Part shown: positions 1 to 6,464 of the stretch, one piece after another
Position numbering within the stretch: position 1 is the stretch's first letter
How the letters are laid out: every line of letters begins with the position of its first letter
From: CAZBDU01 sp964490725
GTDB taxonomy: Bacteria; Spirochaetota; Spirochaetia; SZUA-6; DRHE01
Assembly (NCBI GenBank): GCA_964490725.1
Contig: CAZBDU010000116.1
Span: forward strand, 1 to 15,102
Direction: 5' to 3'
Length of the DNA: 15,102 nt
Made by a program: the position numbers and the translations under genes
The notes under the pieces: model-generated
Seen by the model: only the letters and a program-made list of their open reading frames with translations
Database searches by the model: none
Told to the model about the DNA's origin: nothing

Positions 1-95
1 CGTTTCTGGAGGACGTGAGCCGCTCCGCCGCCGAGCAGCTGGCGGCGGCCTACTGGGGCGGGGAAGAGGTGCCGGGCCCGGCGGACGGCTGGTGA
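1..95 (+). CDS. C-terminal end of an unrecognised protein (partial, runs off the window start)
   Basis: The frame entering the window at base 3 is open for 30 codons and stops at TGA 93-95. The peptide contains DVSRSAAEQLAAAYWGG and ends in ADGW. It reads like an amphipathic, acidic C-terminus with gene-like GC-rich third positions, but it is too short to assign to a family. It would converge on the ABC permease gene at 416. The call rests only on the open frame and plausible composition; a chance open frame in GC-rich DNA is the alternative. Confidence 0.4.
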   Translation, partial: FLEDVSRSAAEQLAAAYWGGEEVPGPADGW

Positions 96-415
96 GCGTT
101 CTGCCGCCGCGGCTGACCGCCGGGAGCGACCGCCGGCGCGGTGCGGTGGGCGACCGCGGCCTGCAGGCGGCATGTGGCGCTGCCGCGCTGCCGGTCAACC
201 TCCTCGAAGCCGGCGCGGTGTACGTCTTCAGGTAGCTCCTCGGGGGCACAGGTGTTCGACAGGGTGGTGCGAGGGGTCACCGGCCGCAGTGGGCGGAGTA
301 CCTCCAGGCCGCCTCCCGGCCGGTGCCGGCGAGGCAACCGTTGCCTTTCACCAGCCTGAGCTTTCCCTCCGGGAGGGCCGAAGATGAGCGCGCGCTGGAA
401 GAGGTGCCGGCAACG
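96..415. other. Intergenic region between convergent genes, no convincing gene
   Basis: About 320 bases lie between the plus-strand partial gene and the end of the MalG-like permease gene. Open frames exist on both strands, but none has a good ribosome binding site. A minus-strand frame (337-50, TTG start) has rather gene-like codons in its middle and could be a decayed fragment. Two short inverted repeats are visible: AGGCAAC/GTTGCCT at 332-346 and CCCTCC/GGAGGG at 365-377. Each has a one-base centre, so in RNA they fold only with shorter stems. The second lies about 40 bases past the permease stop and could help end that transcript, but no U-run follows it on either strand. Confidence 0.5.
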
Positions 416-1252
416 TCAGTACTTTGTCGCGCCAGCGGTCAATCCGCTGATAAAGTAACGAGCGAAGAATGCGTAGATCAGGATGACGGGCACAGAGGTC
501 AGGAGAGCCCCACCCATCAGCGAGCCCCAGTAGAAGACGTCCCCGCGAACCAGCTCGGAGACAACCCCCACTGCCAGTGGCTTCTCGGGGGAAGTGGCCA
601 CGAACGCCACGCCGTAAAGAAAGTGACTCCACGACAGGGTAAACGAGAAGAGGGCCGCGGTGGTCAGTCCTGGAAGGGCCACGGGCAGCACGATACGAAC
701 CAGCGAGCGCAGGCGCGAAGCCCCGTCGATCATCGCCGACTCTTCCAGCTCCCGGGGGATGGTCTTGAAGTAGCCCATGAGCAGCCAGGTGCAGAAGGGG
801 ATCGTAAAGGTTGGGTAGGTCAGGACAAGAGACCACGTGGAGTCGATCAGGCCTGCAAACCTGACGACGCTGTACAGCGGGATGAAGAGCAAGGTCGGCG
901 GCACCAGATAGGCCGCGAACACGCCGAGGGCGAACACCCTCCTGCCCCGGTATCGCAGACGCGCCATGCTGTAGGCGGCCAGAGAGCTCAGTACCACCGT
1001 AGCCAGGGTAACGAGGAAGGCGACGAGAGCGGTGTTGGCAAACCATCGCAAGAATAGTGTGTGTGCGAAGAGGTACGCGTAGTGTGACAGCGTGATTCCG
1101 CGACTGATGGTCAGGGGGTTGTACTCCGGGTTGTACAGCTCCTGGTTGGTCTTGAGGCTGGTGACCACCATCCAATAGAACGGGAACAGCAGGAAAACAA
1201 GAAAAAGCGCCAGAAAAACCCCGCGGCGAATCGCCGATGCCGTCCTGTTCAT
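416..1252 (-). CDS. ABC sugar-type transporter permease, MalG/UgpE-like (inner-membrane subunit)
   Basis: 278 residues, ATG at 1252 and TGA at 416-418. It is a binding-protein-dependent transport permease of the carbohydrate-uptake (CUT1) type. A hydrophobic helix spans about residues 11-32, and several more membrane segments follow. The ATPase-docking EAA loop lies at about 170-190 (ELEESAMIDGAS, then IVLP). Length and layout fit the MalG side of the pair. The gene starts 12 bases after the stop of the MalF-like gene, so the two are almost certainly co-transcribed and form a heterodimeric channel. The upstream Shine-Dalgarno is weak, which suggests translational coupling. It is the last gene of its block and no ATPase follows. 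Substrate is not deducible from the sequence. Confidence 0.93.
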   Translation of the reverse strand: MNRTASAIRRGVFLALFLVFLLFPFYWMVVTSLKTNQELYNPEYNPLTISRGITLSHYAYLFAHTLFLRWFANTALVAFLVTLATVVLSSLAAYSMARLRYRGRRVFALGVFAAYLVPPTLLFIPLYSVVRFAGLIDSTWSLVLTYPTFTIPFCTWLLMGYFKTIPRELEESAMIDGASRLRSLVRIVLPVALPGLTTAALFSFTLSWSHFLYGVAFVATSPEKPLAVGVVSELVRGDVFYWGSLMGGALLTSVPVILIYAFFARYFISGLTAGATKY

Positions 1253-1264
1253 CGCTTGGACCCG

Positions 1265-2131
1265 CTACATCCGATCCTCGCCCGTCACAGTCCTGAGGGC
1301 GAACACCGCCGACACGAACAGGACGGGCAAGATGAACAGCGATATGGCCGCGCCCTTGCCGAACTCCGTTCCGGCCAGCCCTATCTGATAGGCCAGGGTG
1401 CCCAGGAGGTGGGTGCTCTGCATGGGACCTCCCCGGGTGAGCACGAAGACGATTTCGAAGTCCGACACGGTCATGACCACGGAGTAGAGCAGGACGATGC
1501 TCAGCACCGGAAGCAGCAGGGGCACGGTGATGCGGAAGAACTTCCGCGCCTCCCCCGCCCCGTCGATGGCCGCCGTCTCGTAGAGCTCCCTTGGAATCGC
1601 GTTAAGCCCGGCCGCCATGGCGATGGCGAAGAAGGGCGTTCCCCGCCAGACATTGACGGTGATGACGGAAACGCGGGCCCAGGTGGCGTTTGCCAGCCAG
1701 GGCACGGCCTTCAGTCCCATCCGGGTAAGATACCAGTTGAGCACACTGAAGGTCGGGTCGAAAATCCACTGCCAGACCAGGACGCTCATGGAAATGGGAA
1801 TGACCCAGGGAAGCAGCGTCACCGCCCGCAAGAAAGAGCCCGCTCTTTTCGCCCTCTCCAACAGCAGCGCCAGTCCCATGCCCAGGACCGTCTTGCAGAC
1901 CACGGTGACGGCCACGTAGATGCCCGAGTTCTTGAGCGCCTGCAGGAACACGCCCTGGGAGAAGAGAGCAACGTAGTTCCGGAACCCAATGAGCTTCCCA
2001 GCTGTGCCCACCCGCTTGTCTGTCAGGCTGATGTAGAACGACTGCGCCAGCGGGTACGCCATCAGCAGCGCCAGGAACACAAGAACCGGAGCAACCATCC
2101 AGTAGCCGCTCCTGATCTCTTCCGTTTGCAC
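1265..2131 (-). CDS. ABC sugar-type transporter permease, MalF/UgpA-like (inner-membrane subunit)
   Basis: 288 residues, GTG at 2131, preceded by a GAGGCGG stretch a few bases upstream; TAG at 1265-1267. Residue 10 onward begins the typical first helix (WMVAPVLVFLALLMAYPLAQS), with further membrane segments around 70-92, 105-122, 155-175 and 200-225 and near the C-terminus. The EAA loop is at about 184-204 (YETAAIDGAG, then ITVPLLLP), the site that contacts the ATPase. It lacks the long extra N-terminal region of enterobacterial MalF, as is usual for CUT1 permeases. It starts 8 bases after the stop of the upstream lyase and precedes the MalG-like partner. Specificity (sugar, sugar acid, glycerol phosphate and so on) is not visible. 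Confidence 0.93.
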   Translation of the reverse strand: MQTEEIRSGYWMVAPVLVFLALLMAYPLAQSFYISLTDKRVGTAGKLIGFRNYVALFSQGVFLQALKNSGIYVAVTVVCKTVLGMGLALLLERAKRAGSFLRAVTLLPWVIPISMSVLVWQWIFDPTFSVLNWYLTRMGLKAVPWLANATWARVSVITVNVWRGTPFFAIAMAAGLNAIPRELYETAAIDGAGEARKFFRITVPLLLPVLSIVLLYSVVMTVSDFEIVFVLTRGGPMQSTHLLGTLAYQIGLAGTEFGKGAAISLFILPVLFVSAVFALRTVTGEDRM

Positions 2132-2139
2132 AGCCGCCT

Positions 2140-3021
2140 CTATGGCACCAAACCGGCTCTCTGCAGGACCATCCTGTACAGGCCTCTTTCCCGTTGCGAC
2201 ACCGGCAGCAGCGGCCTCCTGGTTTGCCCCACCCTCCTACCCTGAAGGTTGAGCAGCTCCTTGACCTTGGCGGGAAACGGCCGCTCAGAGTAGACGTCGG
2301 CGACAGGGGCAAGGGTCCGCTGAATCGACATCGCCTGCGCGTGGTCGCCGTTCTTGAACGCCTGCCATTGCTGGACGCACAGTTTGGGCGCCACCGTGAC
2401 CAGCGCCGAGATCGCCCCCATCGCGCCTGCCACGTAGGTGCTGTACAGCATGGTGTCGCAGGCGCTGTGGACCAGCACGCCGTTTGGGCACTTCGCTACC
2501 ATCTGCACCAGCGCCTCAGGCCCCACCTGCTTGATCCCGACCACTTGAGGGATCCTGCTCAGGGACGTCATGAGCTCCGGGGAGATCGGGTTGGTGGGCA
2601 CCACGTTGTACACGAAGATCGGAAGCCCCACCTCCTCCGCGATCGCCTGGTAGTAGTCGAAGTTGTCCTCGGCAGTGCCGCCAAAGTAGAAGGGTGGCGT
2701 TACCAGCAGTGCCTCCGCTCCTGCCTCACGCATGCCCCGGGCCGCACGCACGGCTTGCGCTGTGGAGTTACGAATCACCCCGCCGACGAGGGGCATCTGG
2801 CCCCGCGTCAGCTTGGCGGCCGAGGCGGTGAGCCGGGCCAGCTCGGCGTCGGTCAGCACGGCACCCTCACCGGTGCTGCCTCCGACACCGATGCCGTAAA
2901 CGCCGGCATCGATCAGGTACCTCACGTCGTCCGCGAACAGGTCCCAGCGAATCTCGTCGTTTTCAAACGGCGTGACCGCAGGCGCGATCATACCTGTGAA
3001 CCGTTCGTTCCCTTCGCTCAT
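2140..3021 (-). CDS. DapA-superfamily (dihydrodipicolinate synthase/N-acetylneuraminate lyase) class I aldolase, paralogue 1
   Basis: 293 residues, ATG at 3021 with AAAGGAT upstream; TAG at 2140-2142. It is a cytoplasmic TIM-barrel Schiff-base enzyme of the DapA/NanA superfamily. The pyruvate-binding loop is GSTGEG (48-53), the catalytic Tyr is in VYN (Tyr138) and the Schiff-base Lys is in GIKQ (Lys164). It is probably not the lysine-pathway enzyme. The YNVPSRTG stretch that carries the substrate-binding Arg in E. coli DapA reads YNVVPTNPI here, and the PYY stretch reads PFYF. The C-terminus (PFPAKVKELLNLQGR) resembles catabolic members such as keto-deoxy sugar acid aldolases or dehydratases. 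It sits between the ABC binding-protein and permease genes, which supports a role in processing what that transporter imports. Exact reaction unknown. Confidence 0.88.
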   Translation of the reverse strand: MSEGNERFTGMIAPAVTPFENDEIRWDLFADDVRYLIDAGVYGIGVGGSTGEGAVLTDAELARLTASAAKLTRGQMPLVGGVIRNSTAQAVRAARGMREAGAEALLVTPPFYFGGTAEDNFDYYQAIAEEVGLPIFVYNVVPTNPISPELMTSLSRIPQVVGIKQVGPEALVQMVAKCPNGVLVHSACDTMLYSTYVAGAMGAISALVTVAPKLCVQQWQAFKNGDHAQAMSIQRTLAPVADVYSERPFPAKVKELLNLQGRRVGQTRRPLLPVSQRERGLYRMVLQRAGLVP

Positions 3022-3132
3022 CCCGCGTCATCCTTTGTCCACCATGGGAGTTCTGCGGCGCAACTGTGCGCCCTCCCCGGCGCGTCATAAGAGCTCGACC
3101 GGGACAGCCCATCCCCTGAAGCCGGTGAGCAG

Positions 3133-3160
3133 TGCCCGGGACACTGTTGCGTCCCGGGCA
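3133..3160 (-). other. Strong stem-loop after the ABC binding-protein gene
   Basis: Arms 3133-3142 (TGCCCGGGAC) and 3151-3160 (GTCCCGGGCA) form a perfect 10 bp inverted repeat with an 8-base loop. It begins 12 bases beyond the binding-protein stop codon and lies 111 bases before the next start. No U-run follows in the direction of transcription, so it is not a classical terminator. The likely role (inference) is a 3' stabiliser or partial attenuator giving more binding protein than permease, as known for maltose-type operons. Confidence 0.6.
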
Positions 3161-3172
3161 GGTTCCGTCAGG

Positions 3173-4477
3173 TTACTTTCCGTAGATTTCCCGCAGCTGC
3201 TGTGCCGCCCACTCGATGGCACCGTCCAGAGTTGCCTCTCCCTTGACGTACTTCGCAAACATGATCGGGACAACGTGCAGGTTGTAGGCGATCTGGACCT
3301 CTTTTCCCGGAGGCGCCGGCCACCCGGAGGGCCGAATCTGTTCCTCCGGTGGAAAGTAGTACCGCAGCTTCAGATCCGGGTGATCCGCCAGCCATTTCGG
3401 CACCTCGGTGTAGCCCGACAGGTTCGGTATGTTGTACCCCTGGGAGGCATTCACCTGCGCCAGCATGTTCTTGGCACTCATGAGGTACAGGATCAGCTCC
3501 TTGGCCAGATCCACGTTCTTGGAGAACTTCCACACCCCCAGGTTGATGAAATCGCCGACCCGGTACCTGCCGGCAGGCCCGGCGGGCATGGGGACGTGGT
3601 CCAGCTCCTGCGCCACCGGCAGATTGTCACGCACAGCCGCCGGACGAATGCTGGGCGGATTCGGTGTCCAGGAGCCGTTCCCGGAAAGCATGAATCTGTT
3701 GTTGCCGGCGTCATTCCACCCGTACACTTCCTCCGGCATGTACTGAGCGAGCTTCTTCACGTACTCCAACGCAGCTCTGGTCTGCGGCGAGTCGACCGCG
3801 ATGTTCCCGTTCTGGTCCACCATCTTGGCGCCGAACGACCAGAGAACGGGATACAACCCGCCGTTGGCATCGAAGGTGTCCGTGATCGGGAAGCCCACCG
3901 GATGCCCTATCGCCTTGAGCTTCGCCGCAGCCTCCAGTAATCCGTCCCAGGTCAGCTTTGCCACCTGATCCGGGGTGTAGCCGGCCTGGGCCCAGTACTT
4001 GGCGTTGATGTTGGCCAGCAGACTCTGATTGGTCCAGGGAATCGCCTTCCAGTGGGAACCCACGTAGCCGAGGTAGCGCGCGCCTTCGGACCACGAGCCG
4101 TAGCTCGACTGAAGCTCGCCGGCCACATCGTCCAGGTCCGCCAGGTTTTCCTTGTACAGGGCGGGCGAGAAGTTCCACACCAGCACAACATCGTGCCCCT
4201 GCTGCGATTCCACCTCGGCAGCGAGCCGCGTGGTGACATCCGGGAGCGAGAGGAAGTCCACTCGCGCGGTGACACCCTTCTCGGCCCCCCACTGCTGGAC
4301 CTCCCGGGTCAACTCTTCATTGTAGCCGGGAACGAAGTGGCTCCAGGTGAGCATCGTTACCTCTTTCGGCTGGGCGGCTGCCTTCGGCTCCTGCGTTCCC
4401 GTGGTGAAACCCGGGGCCGCGATCAGGACCAGCAACGCCAGCCCCAGCATCAACACCTGACCTCTTGTTGGACTCAT
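3173..4477 (-). CDS. ABC transporter extracellular solute-binding protein (family 1, carbohydrate type)
   Basis: 434 residues from ATG 4477. This start is chosen because AAGGAGGT lies about 5 bases upstream and the protein then opens with a signal peptide. An in-frame start at 4534 would add 19 unlikely residues ahead of it. The N-terminus has a hydrophobic core (VLMLGLALLVLIAAPG, about residues 7-22) and then a polar GTQEPKAAAQPK linker. No lipobox Cys is present, so cleavage by signal peptidase I is expected. The mature part starts TMLTWSHFVPGYNEE and shows the periplasmic-binding-protein layout, with aromatic-rich segments (IPWTNQSLLANINAKYW, GSWTPNPP) of the kind that line sugar pockets. 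It would deliver substrate to the permeases at 1265-2131 and 416-1252. A 99-base spacer separates it from the upstream lyase; it contains the short stem CCAGT/ACTGG at 4517-4530 but no clear promoter. Confidence 0.92.
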   Translation of the reverse strand: MSPTRGQVLMLGLALLVLIAAPGFTTGTQEPKAAAQPKEVTMLTWSHFVPGYNEELTREVQQWGAEKGVTARVDFLSLPDVTTRLAAEVESQQGHDVVLVWNFSPALYKENLADLDDVAGELQSSYGSWSEGARYLGYVGSHWKAIPWTNQSLLANINAKYWAQAGYTPDQVAKLTWDGLLEAAAKLKAIGHPVGFPITDTFDANGGLYPVLWSFGAKMVDQNGNIAVDSPQTRAALEYVKKLAQYMPEEVYGWNDAGNNRFMLSGNGSWTPNPPSIRPAAVRDNLPVAQELDHVPMPAGPAGRYRVGDFINLGVWKFSKNVDLAKELILYLMSAKNMLAQVNASQGYNIPNLSGYTEVPKWLADHPDLKLRYYFPPEEQIRPSGWPAPPGKEVQIAYNLHVVPIMFAKYVKGEATLDGAIEWAAQQLREIYGK

Positions 4478-4576
4478 ACCTACCTCCTTGACTTCCATTC
4501 CTACCTTGGTGCTTCCCCAGTCCGCACTGGACACCCTCTGCCGGACCCCTCGTCGAGCCGGGGCGTTCGGGTCACC

Positions 4577-5494
4577 CTACCCAAGTATCCCGACTCTTTT
4601 CATTTCCTCCTTGACGACGGCCATCTCTTGCTCGTTGGCAGGCATCAACGGAAGGCGGGGAATCCCCGCCCTGTAGCCCAGGAGCTTCATCGCGCCCTTG
4701 AGCATGCAGACCGGGTTGGAGCGCCCGTTCTGGGCCATGGAGCGAAACAGGGGCAGAAGGCTTCGCTGCATCGTGCCGGCTTCCAGGATCTTTCCCGACA
4801 GAAAGTCGCCGATCATCGCCTTCAGCCTGTCCCCGACTATGTGGGCGCCGCCGCTGACGAACCCACCGATGCGCTCCCCGCCCTGGGCCAGCGCCTCCAG
4901 CACCATGGTGTCGTCTCCGCAGTAGACGATGAAATCGTCGGGAGTGGCATTCAGGTAGCTCGTCATCTGCTTGGGGTTGAGCTCCGCCTCCTCCTTGATG
5001 GCCACGACGTTCGGAAGTTTGGCGAGCGCGGACACCGTGTGGGGGTCGATATTGACACCGGTGAAAATCGGGATGTTGTAGAGCATGATGTCGATGTTCA
5101 CCGCTTCCGCCACCCGCCTGAAGTGGTTCAGGATCTCAGCCCCAGAAGGCTTCGTGTAATAGGGGGCCACCACCATGACGGTCTGGTAGCCGAGGTCTTG
5201 GGCTCTCTCGGTAAGCGCGATCGCCTCTATGGTGGAAGCGGACCCGGTACCCGCGATGAGAGGGATCTTGCCGCCCAGCTCCTTCTTCATGATTTCGAAG
5301 ACCTTGCACCGCTCTTCGAAGGTCATGGTGAAGAACTCGCCGGTGGTGCCGGTCAGCACGAGGGTGTCGGCGAACCGGCGGTGGATCAGCTCCGCTCCGA
5401 TTGACACCAGGGCCTCATAATCCACGCTCTGGTCTTCCTTGAAGGGGGTGACGATGGGAACCAGGATCTTGCCGTACCTATCTTTTTCGAACAC
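4577..5494 (-). CDS. DapA-superfamily (dihydrodipicolinate synthase/N-acetylneuraminate lyase) class I aldolase, paralogue 2
   Basis: 305 residues, GTG at 5494 with GGAGGTGA just upstream. It keeps more of the DapA signature than paralogue 1: pyruvate loop GTTGE (49-53), PYYTKPSG (Tyr112/113, the relay Tyr region), LYNIP (catalytic Tyr139) and AIKEE (Schiff-base Lys167). However, the position of the carboxylate-binding Arg of E. coli DapA (YNVPSRTG) is Phe here (YNIPIFTG). The product is therefore more likely a catabolic 2-oxo acid lyase or dehydratase than lysine-pathway DapA (inference). It is the first gene after a good promoter that carries an operator-like site shared with the regulator/TRAP region. 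It leads into the ABC operon and follows the regulator gene on the same strand. Confidence 0.9.
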   Translation of the reverse strand: MFEKDRYGKILVPIVTPFKEDQSVDYEALVSIGAELIHRRFADTLVLTGTTGEFFTMTFEERCKVFEIMKKELGGKIPLIAGTGSASTIEAIALTERAQDLGYQTVMVVAPYYTKPSGAEILNHFRRVAEAVNIDIMLYNIPIFTGVNIDPHTVSALAKLPNVVAIKEEAELNPKQMTSYLNATPDDFIVYCGDDTMVLEALAQGGERIGGFVSGGAHIVGDRLKAMIGDFLSGKILEAGTMQRSLLPLFRSMAQNGRSNPVCMLKGAMKLLGYRAGIPRLPLMPANEQEMAVVKEEMKRVGILG

Positions 5495-5517
5495 CGCTCA
5501 CCTCCGTGTCATAGGCT

Positions 5518-5538
5518 GATGTCATATCGCATGTTATC
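5518..5538. promoter_or_regulatory. Operator-like site B, probable FCD regulator binding site
   Basis: This 21-base stretch matches the inverse complement of 6409-6429 at 18 of 21 positions, and both share the imperfect dyad core TGnnATATnnCA (here 5520-5531). It lies between the -10 element of the lyase promoter (5549-5554) and the lyase ribosome binding site, roughly +4 to +24 of the expected transcript. That position suits repression. The only local DNA-binding protein is the FCD/GntR regulator encoded next door. Binding is inferred, not shown. Confidence 0.6.
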
Positions 5539-5548
5539 AGACAATTTT

Positions 5549-5577
5549 CTTATAACCCGGCACATCCTCCGTGTCAA
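5549..5577 (-). promoter_or_regulatory. Sigma-70-type promoter for the lyase-ABC operon
   Basis: On the minus strand TTGACA (5577-5572, perfect -35) is followed after 17 bases by TATAAG (5554-5549, 5 of 6 to the -10 consensus). The expected start is near 5542, about 50 bases before the GTG at 5494. The operator-like site B lies immediately downstream. The -35 also sits inside a hairpin (AACCCC/GGGGTT, 5576-5591) that overlaps the stop codon of the regulator gene. Confidence 0.65.
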
Positions 5578-5589
5578 CCCCGCCCGGGG

Positions 5590-6288
5590 TTAGTCGTGTC
5601 TTACGGCTTCTTCGATGTCGCGCAACGATATGTGCAGATGATTCTTCATCTGCTTCTCCCCGTCCTTGATGTCGCGTCGCTTGATGGCCTCCACGACCCG
5701 GCGATGTGGCTCCAGGGCGTTGCCGCCTGTCTTCTCTGCGGCGAAGGACCTGGTTCTGTACTCGGTCATCGCATGGGCGATGTTCCTGCTGAGCATGATC
5801 AACAGCTGGTTGTGGGACGCCTCGGCGATCGCGTTGTGCAGCGCCTCATCGGCGACCACCATGCCCGCCACATCGCCGCTCTCCTGAGCCGTTTCGAAAT
5901 TGTCGAAGATCGCCTCGATCGCTCCGAGGTCCTGCGGAGATCCTTTCTCTATGGCGAGCCTGACGGCCAGGGGCTCCAGCGCCATCCGGACCTCCATAAA
6001 GTCGTGCAGCTGAATCTCGTGATCCCGGAACCATCTGGCGATGGCATTCTGATCGTCGGGATTCCTGGTGCGCAGAAAGGCGCCCCTGCCCGGCCGCATC
6101 TCGATCAACCCCATGGCCTGGAGCACCCTGAAGGCCTCACGGACCGTGGATCGTCCAACATTGAGGGTCTCGCAGAGCTGCTTCTCCGTGGGCAGCTTTT
6201 CGCCCTCGGCCAGCTCGCCGGAGAGGCACATCTCCCTCACTTCCCGTACCACCTGATCCGTGATCGATACCTTCTCGATTGCCTTCAT
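5590..6288 (-). CDS. FadR-subfamily (FCD) GntR-type transcriptional regulator
   Basis: 232 residues from the preferred ATG at 6288; alternatives are ATG 6306 and TTG 6330. The 6288 start gives the usual short lead before the winged helix and has a weak AAGTGAG upstream. The N-terminal wHTH spans about 8-75 (DQVVREVREM, LPTEKQLCETLNVGRSTVREAFRVLQAMGLIEMRPGRG across that stretch). The C-terminal all-helical FCD domain runs from about 93 to 225. It has the expected metal/ligand residues Asp147-x3-His151 (DEALH), His195 (EPHRR) and His217 (KNHLH). Such regulators usually bind small carboxylates or sugar acids and are often derepressed by them. Its position between two oppositely oriented catabolic/transport operons, with a shared motif at both promoters, supports local control of both plus autoregulation (inference). 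Confidence 0.93.
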   Translation of the reverse strand: MKAIEKVSITDQVVREVREMCLSGELAEGEKLPTEKQLCETLNVGRSTVREAFRVLQAMGLIEMRPGRGAFLRTRNPDDQNAIARWFRDHEIQLHDFMEVRMALEPLAVRLAIEKGSPQDLGAIEAIFDNFETAQESGDVAGMVVADEALHNAIAEASHNQLLIMLSRNIAHAMTEYRTRSFAAEKTGGNALEPHRRVVEAIKRRDIKDGEKQMKNHLHISLRDIEEAVRHD

Positions 6289-6327
6289 TTGGAACTCACT
6301 TCTCATGCCCGAACGAGCGATACGCCG

Positions 6328-6374
6328 CAACGTCCGGTCGCCTCTTCGCCCCGGCGGGAGGCAACCGGACGTTG
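6328..6374 (-). repeat. 17-base inverted repeat (hairpin) in the regulator gene leader
   Basis: Arms 6328-6344 and 6358-6374 are complementary at 16 of 17 positions (core AACGTCCGGT / ACCGGACGTT) around a 13-base loop. On the minus strand it falls between the predicted regulator transcript start (about 6385) and the ATG at 6288, so it would fold in the leader RNA. Its outer edge overlaps the first two bases of the TTGACA (-35) of the plus-strand TRAP promoter. No U-run follows, so simple termination is unlikely. It could be a translational control hairpin or a DNA-level binding site; the function is not known. Confidence 0.6.
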
Positions 6375-6401
6375 ACAGGCGACACAGCTACAGTATATAG
6401 T
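6372..6401 (+). promoter_or_regulatory. Candidate promoter P1 for the TRAP-larA operon
   Basis: TTGACA at 6372-6377 is a perfect -35. It is followed by TATATA (6394-6399, 16-base spacer) or TATAGT (6396-6401, 18-base spacer) as -10. The transcript would start near 6407 and its leader would include both operator-like copies before the ribosome binding site (AAAGGAG, 6449-6455). The -10 overlaps that of the divergent regulator promoter. Confidence 0.55.
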
Positions 6402-6420
6402 CGTGTCTGACGACATGCAA
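6392..6420 (-). promoter_or_regulatory. Candidate promoter for the FCD regulator gene
   Basis: On the minus strand TTGCAT (6420-6415) is followed after 17 bases by TATACT (6397-6392). The -35 lies inside operator-like site A (6409-6429), so binding there would block it. This fits autoregulation. Confidence 0.5.
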
Positions 6421-6448
6421 TATGACATCCTAGTATAATCGCATGTCG
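6409..6448. promoter_or_regulatory. Operator region: site A (6409-6429) plus partial site C (6438-6448)
   Basis: Site A matches site B (5518-5538) in inverted orientation, 18 of 21 bases, with the imperfect dyad TGnnATATnnCA at 6416-6427. Site C repeats the left part of the motif in the opposite direction. CGACATGC (6411-6418) and GCATGTCG (6441-6448) form a perfect 8 bp inverted repeat whose arms start 30 bases apart, about three helical turns. The region overlaps the regulator -35, the P1 transcript start and the whole of P2, so it could control both directions. Assignment to the adjacent FCD regulator is inference. Confidence 0.6.
6410..6439 (+). promoter_or_regulatory. Possible second promoter P2 for the TRAP-larA operon
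   Basis: A perfect TATAAT lies at 6434-6439. The best -35 is ACGACA (6410-6415, 4 of 6, 18-base spacer). A transcript from about 6446 would still include the AAAGGAG at 6449-6455. The inverted repeat arms of the operator cover its -35 and start point. P2 is weaker than P1 on -35 quality but better on the -10. Confidence 0.35.
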
Positions 6449-6464
6449 AAAGGAGACACCGGTG

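Noticed and set aside
365..377. CCCTCC/GGAGGG palindrome as a terminator for the permease operon
   Set aside because: It has a one-base centre and no U-run in either direction; too weak to call alone.
323..1057. Long plus-strand frame of 244 codons
   Set aside because: It is antisense to the MalG-like permease gene, is rich in Gln/Arg/Gly/His, and has no recognisable domain or ribosome binding site.
4478..4534. Upstream start for the ABC binding protein
   Set aside because: It would add 19 residues before a typical signal peptide and lacks the strong AAGGAGGT seen just before ATG 4477.
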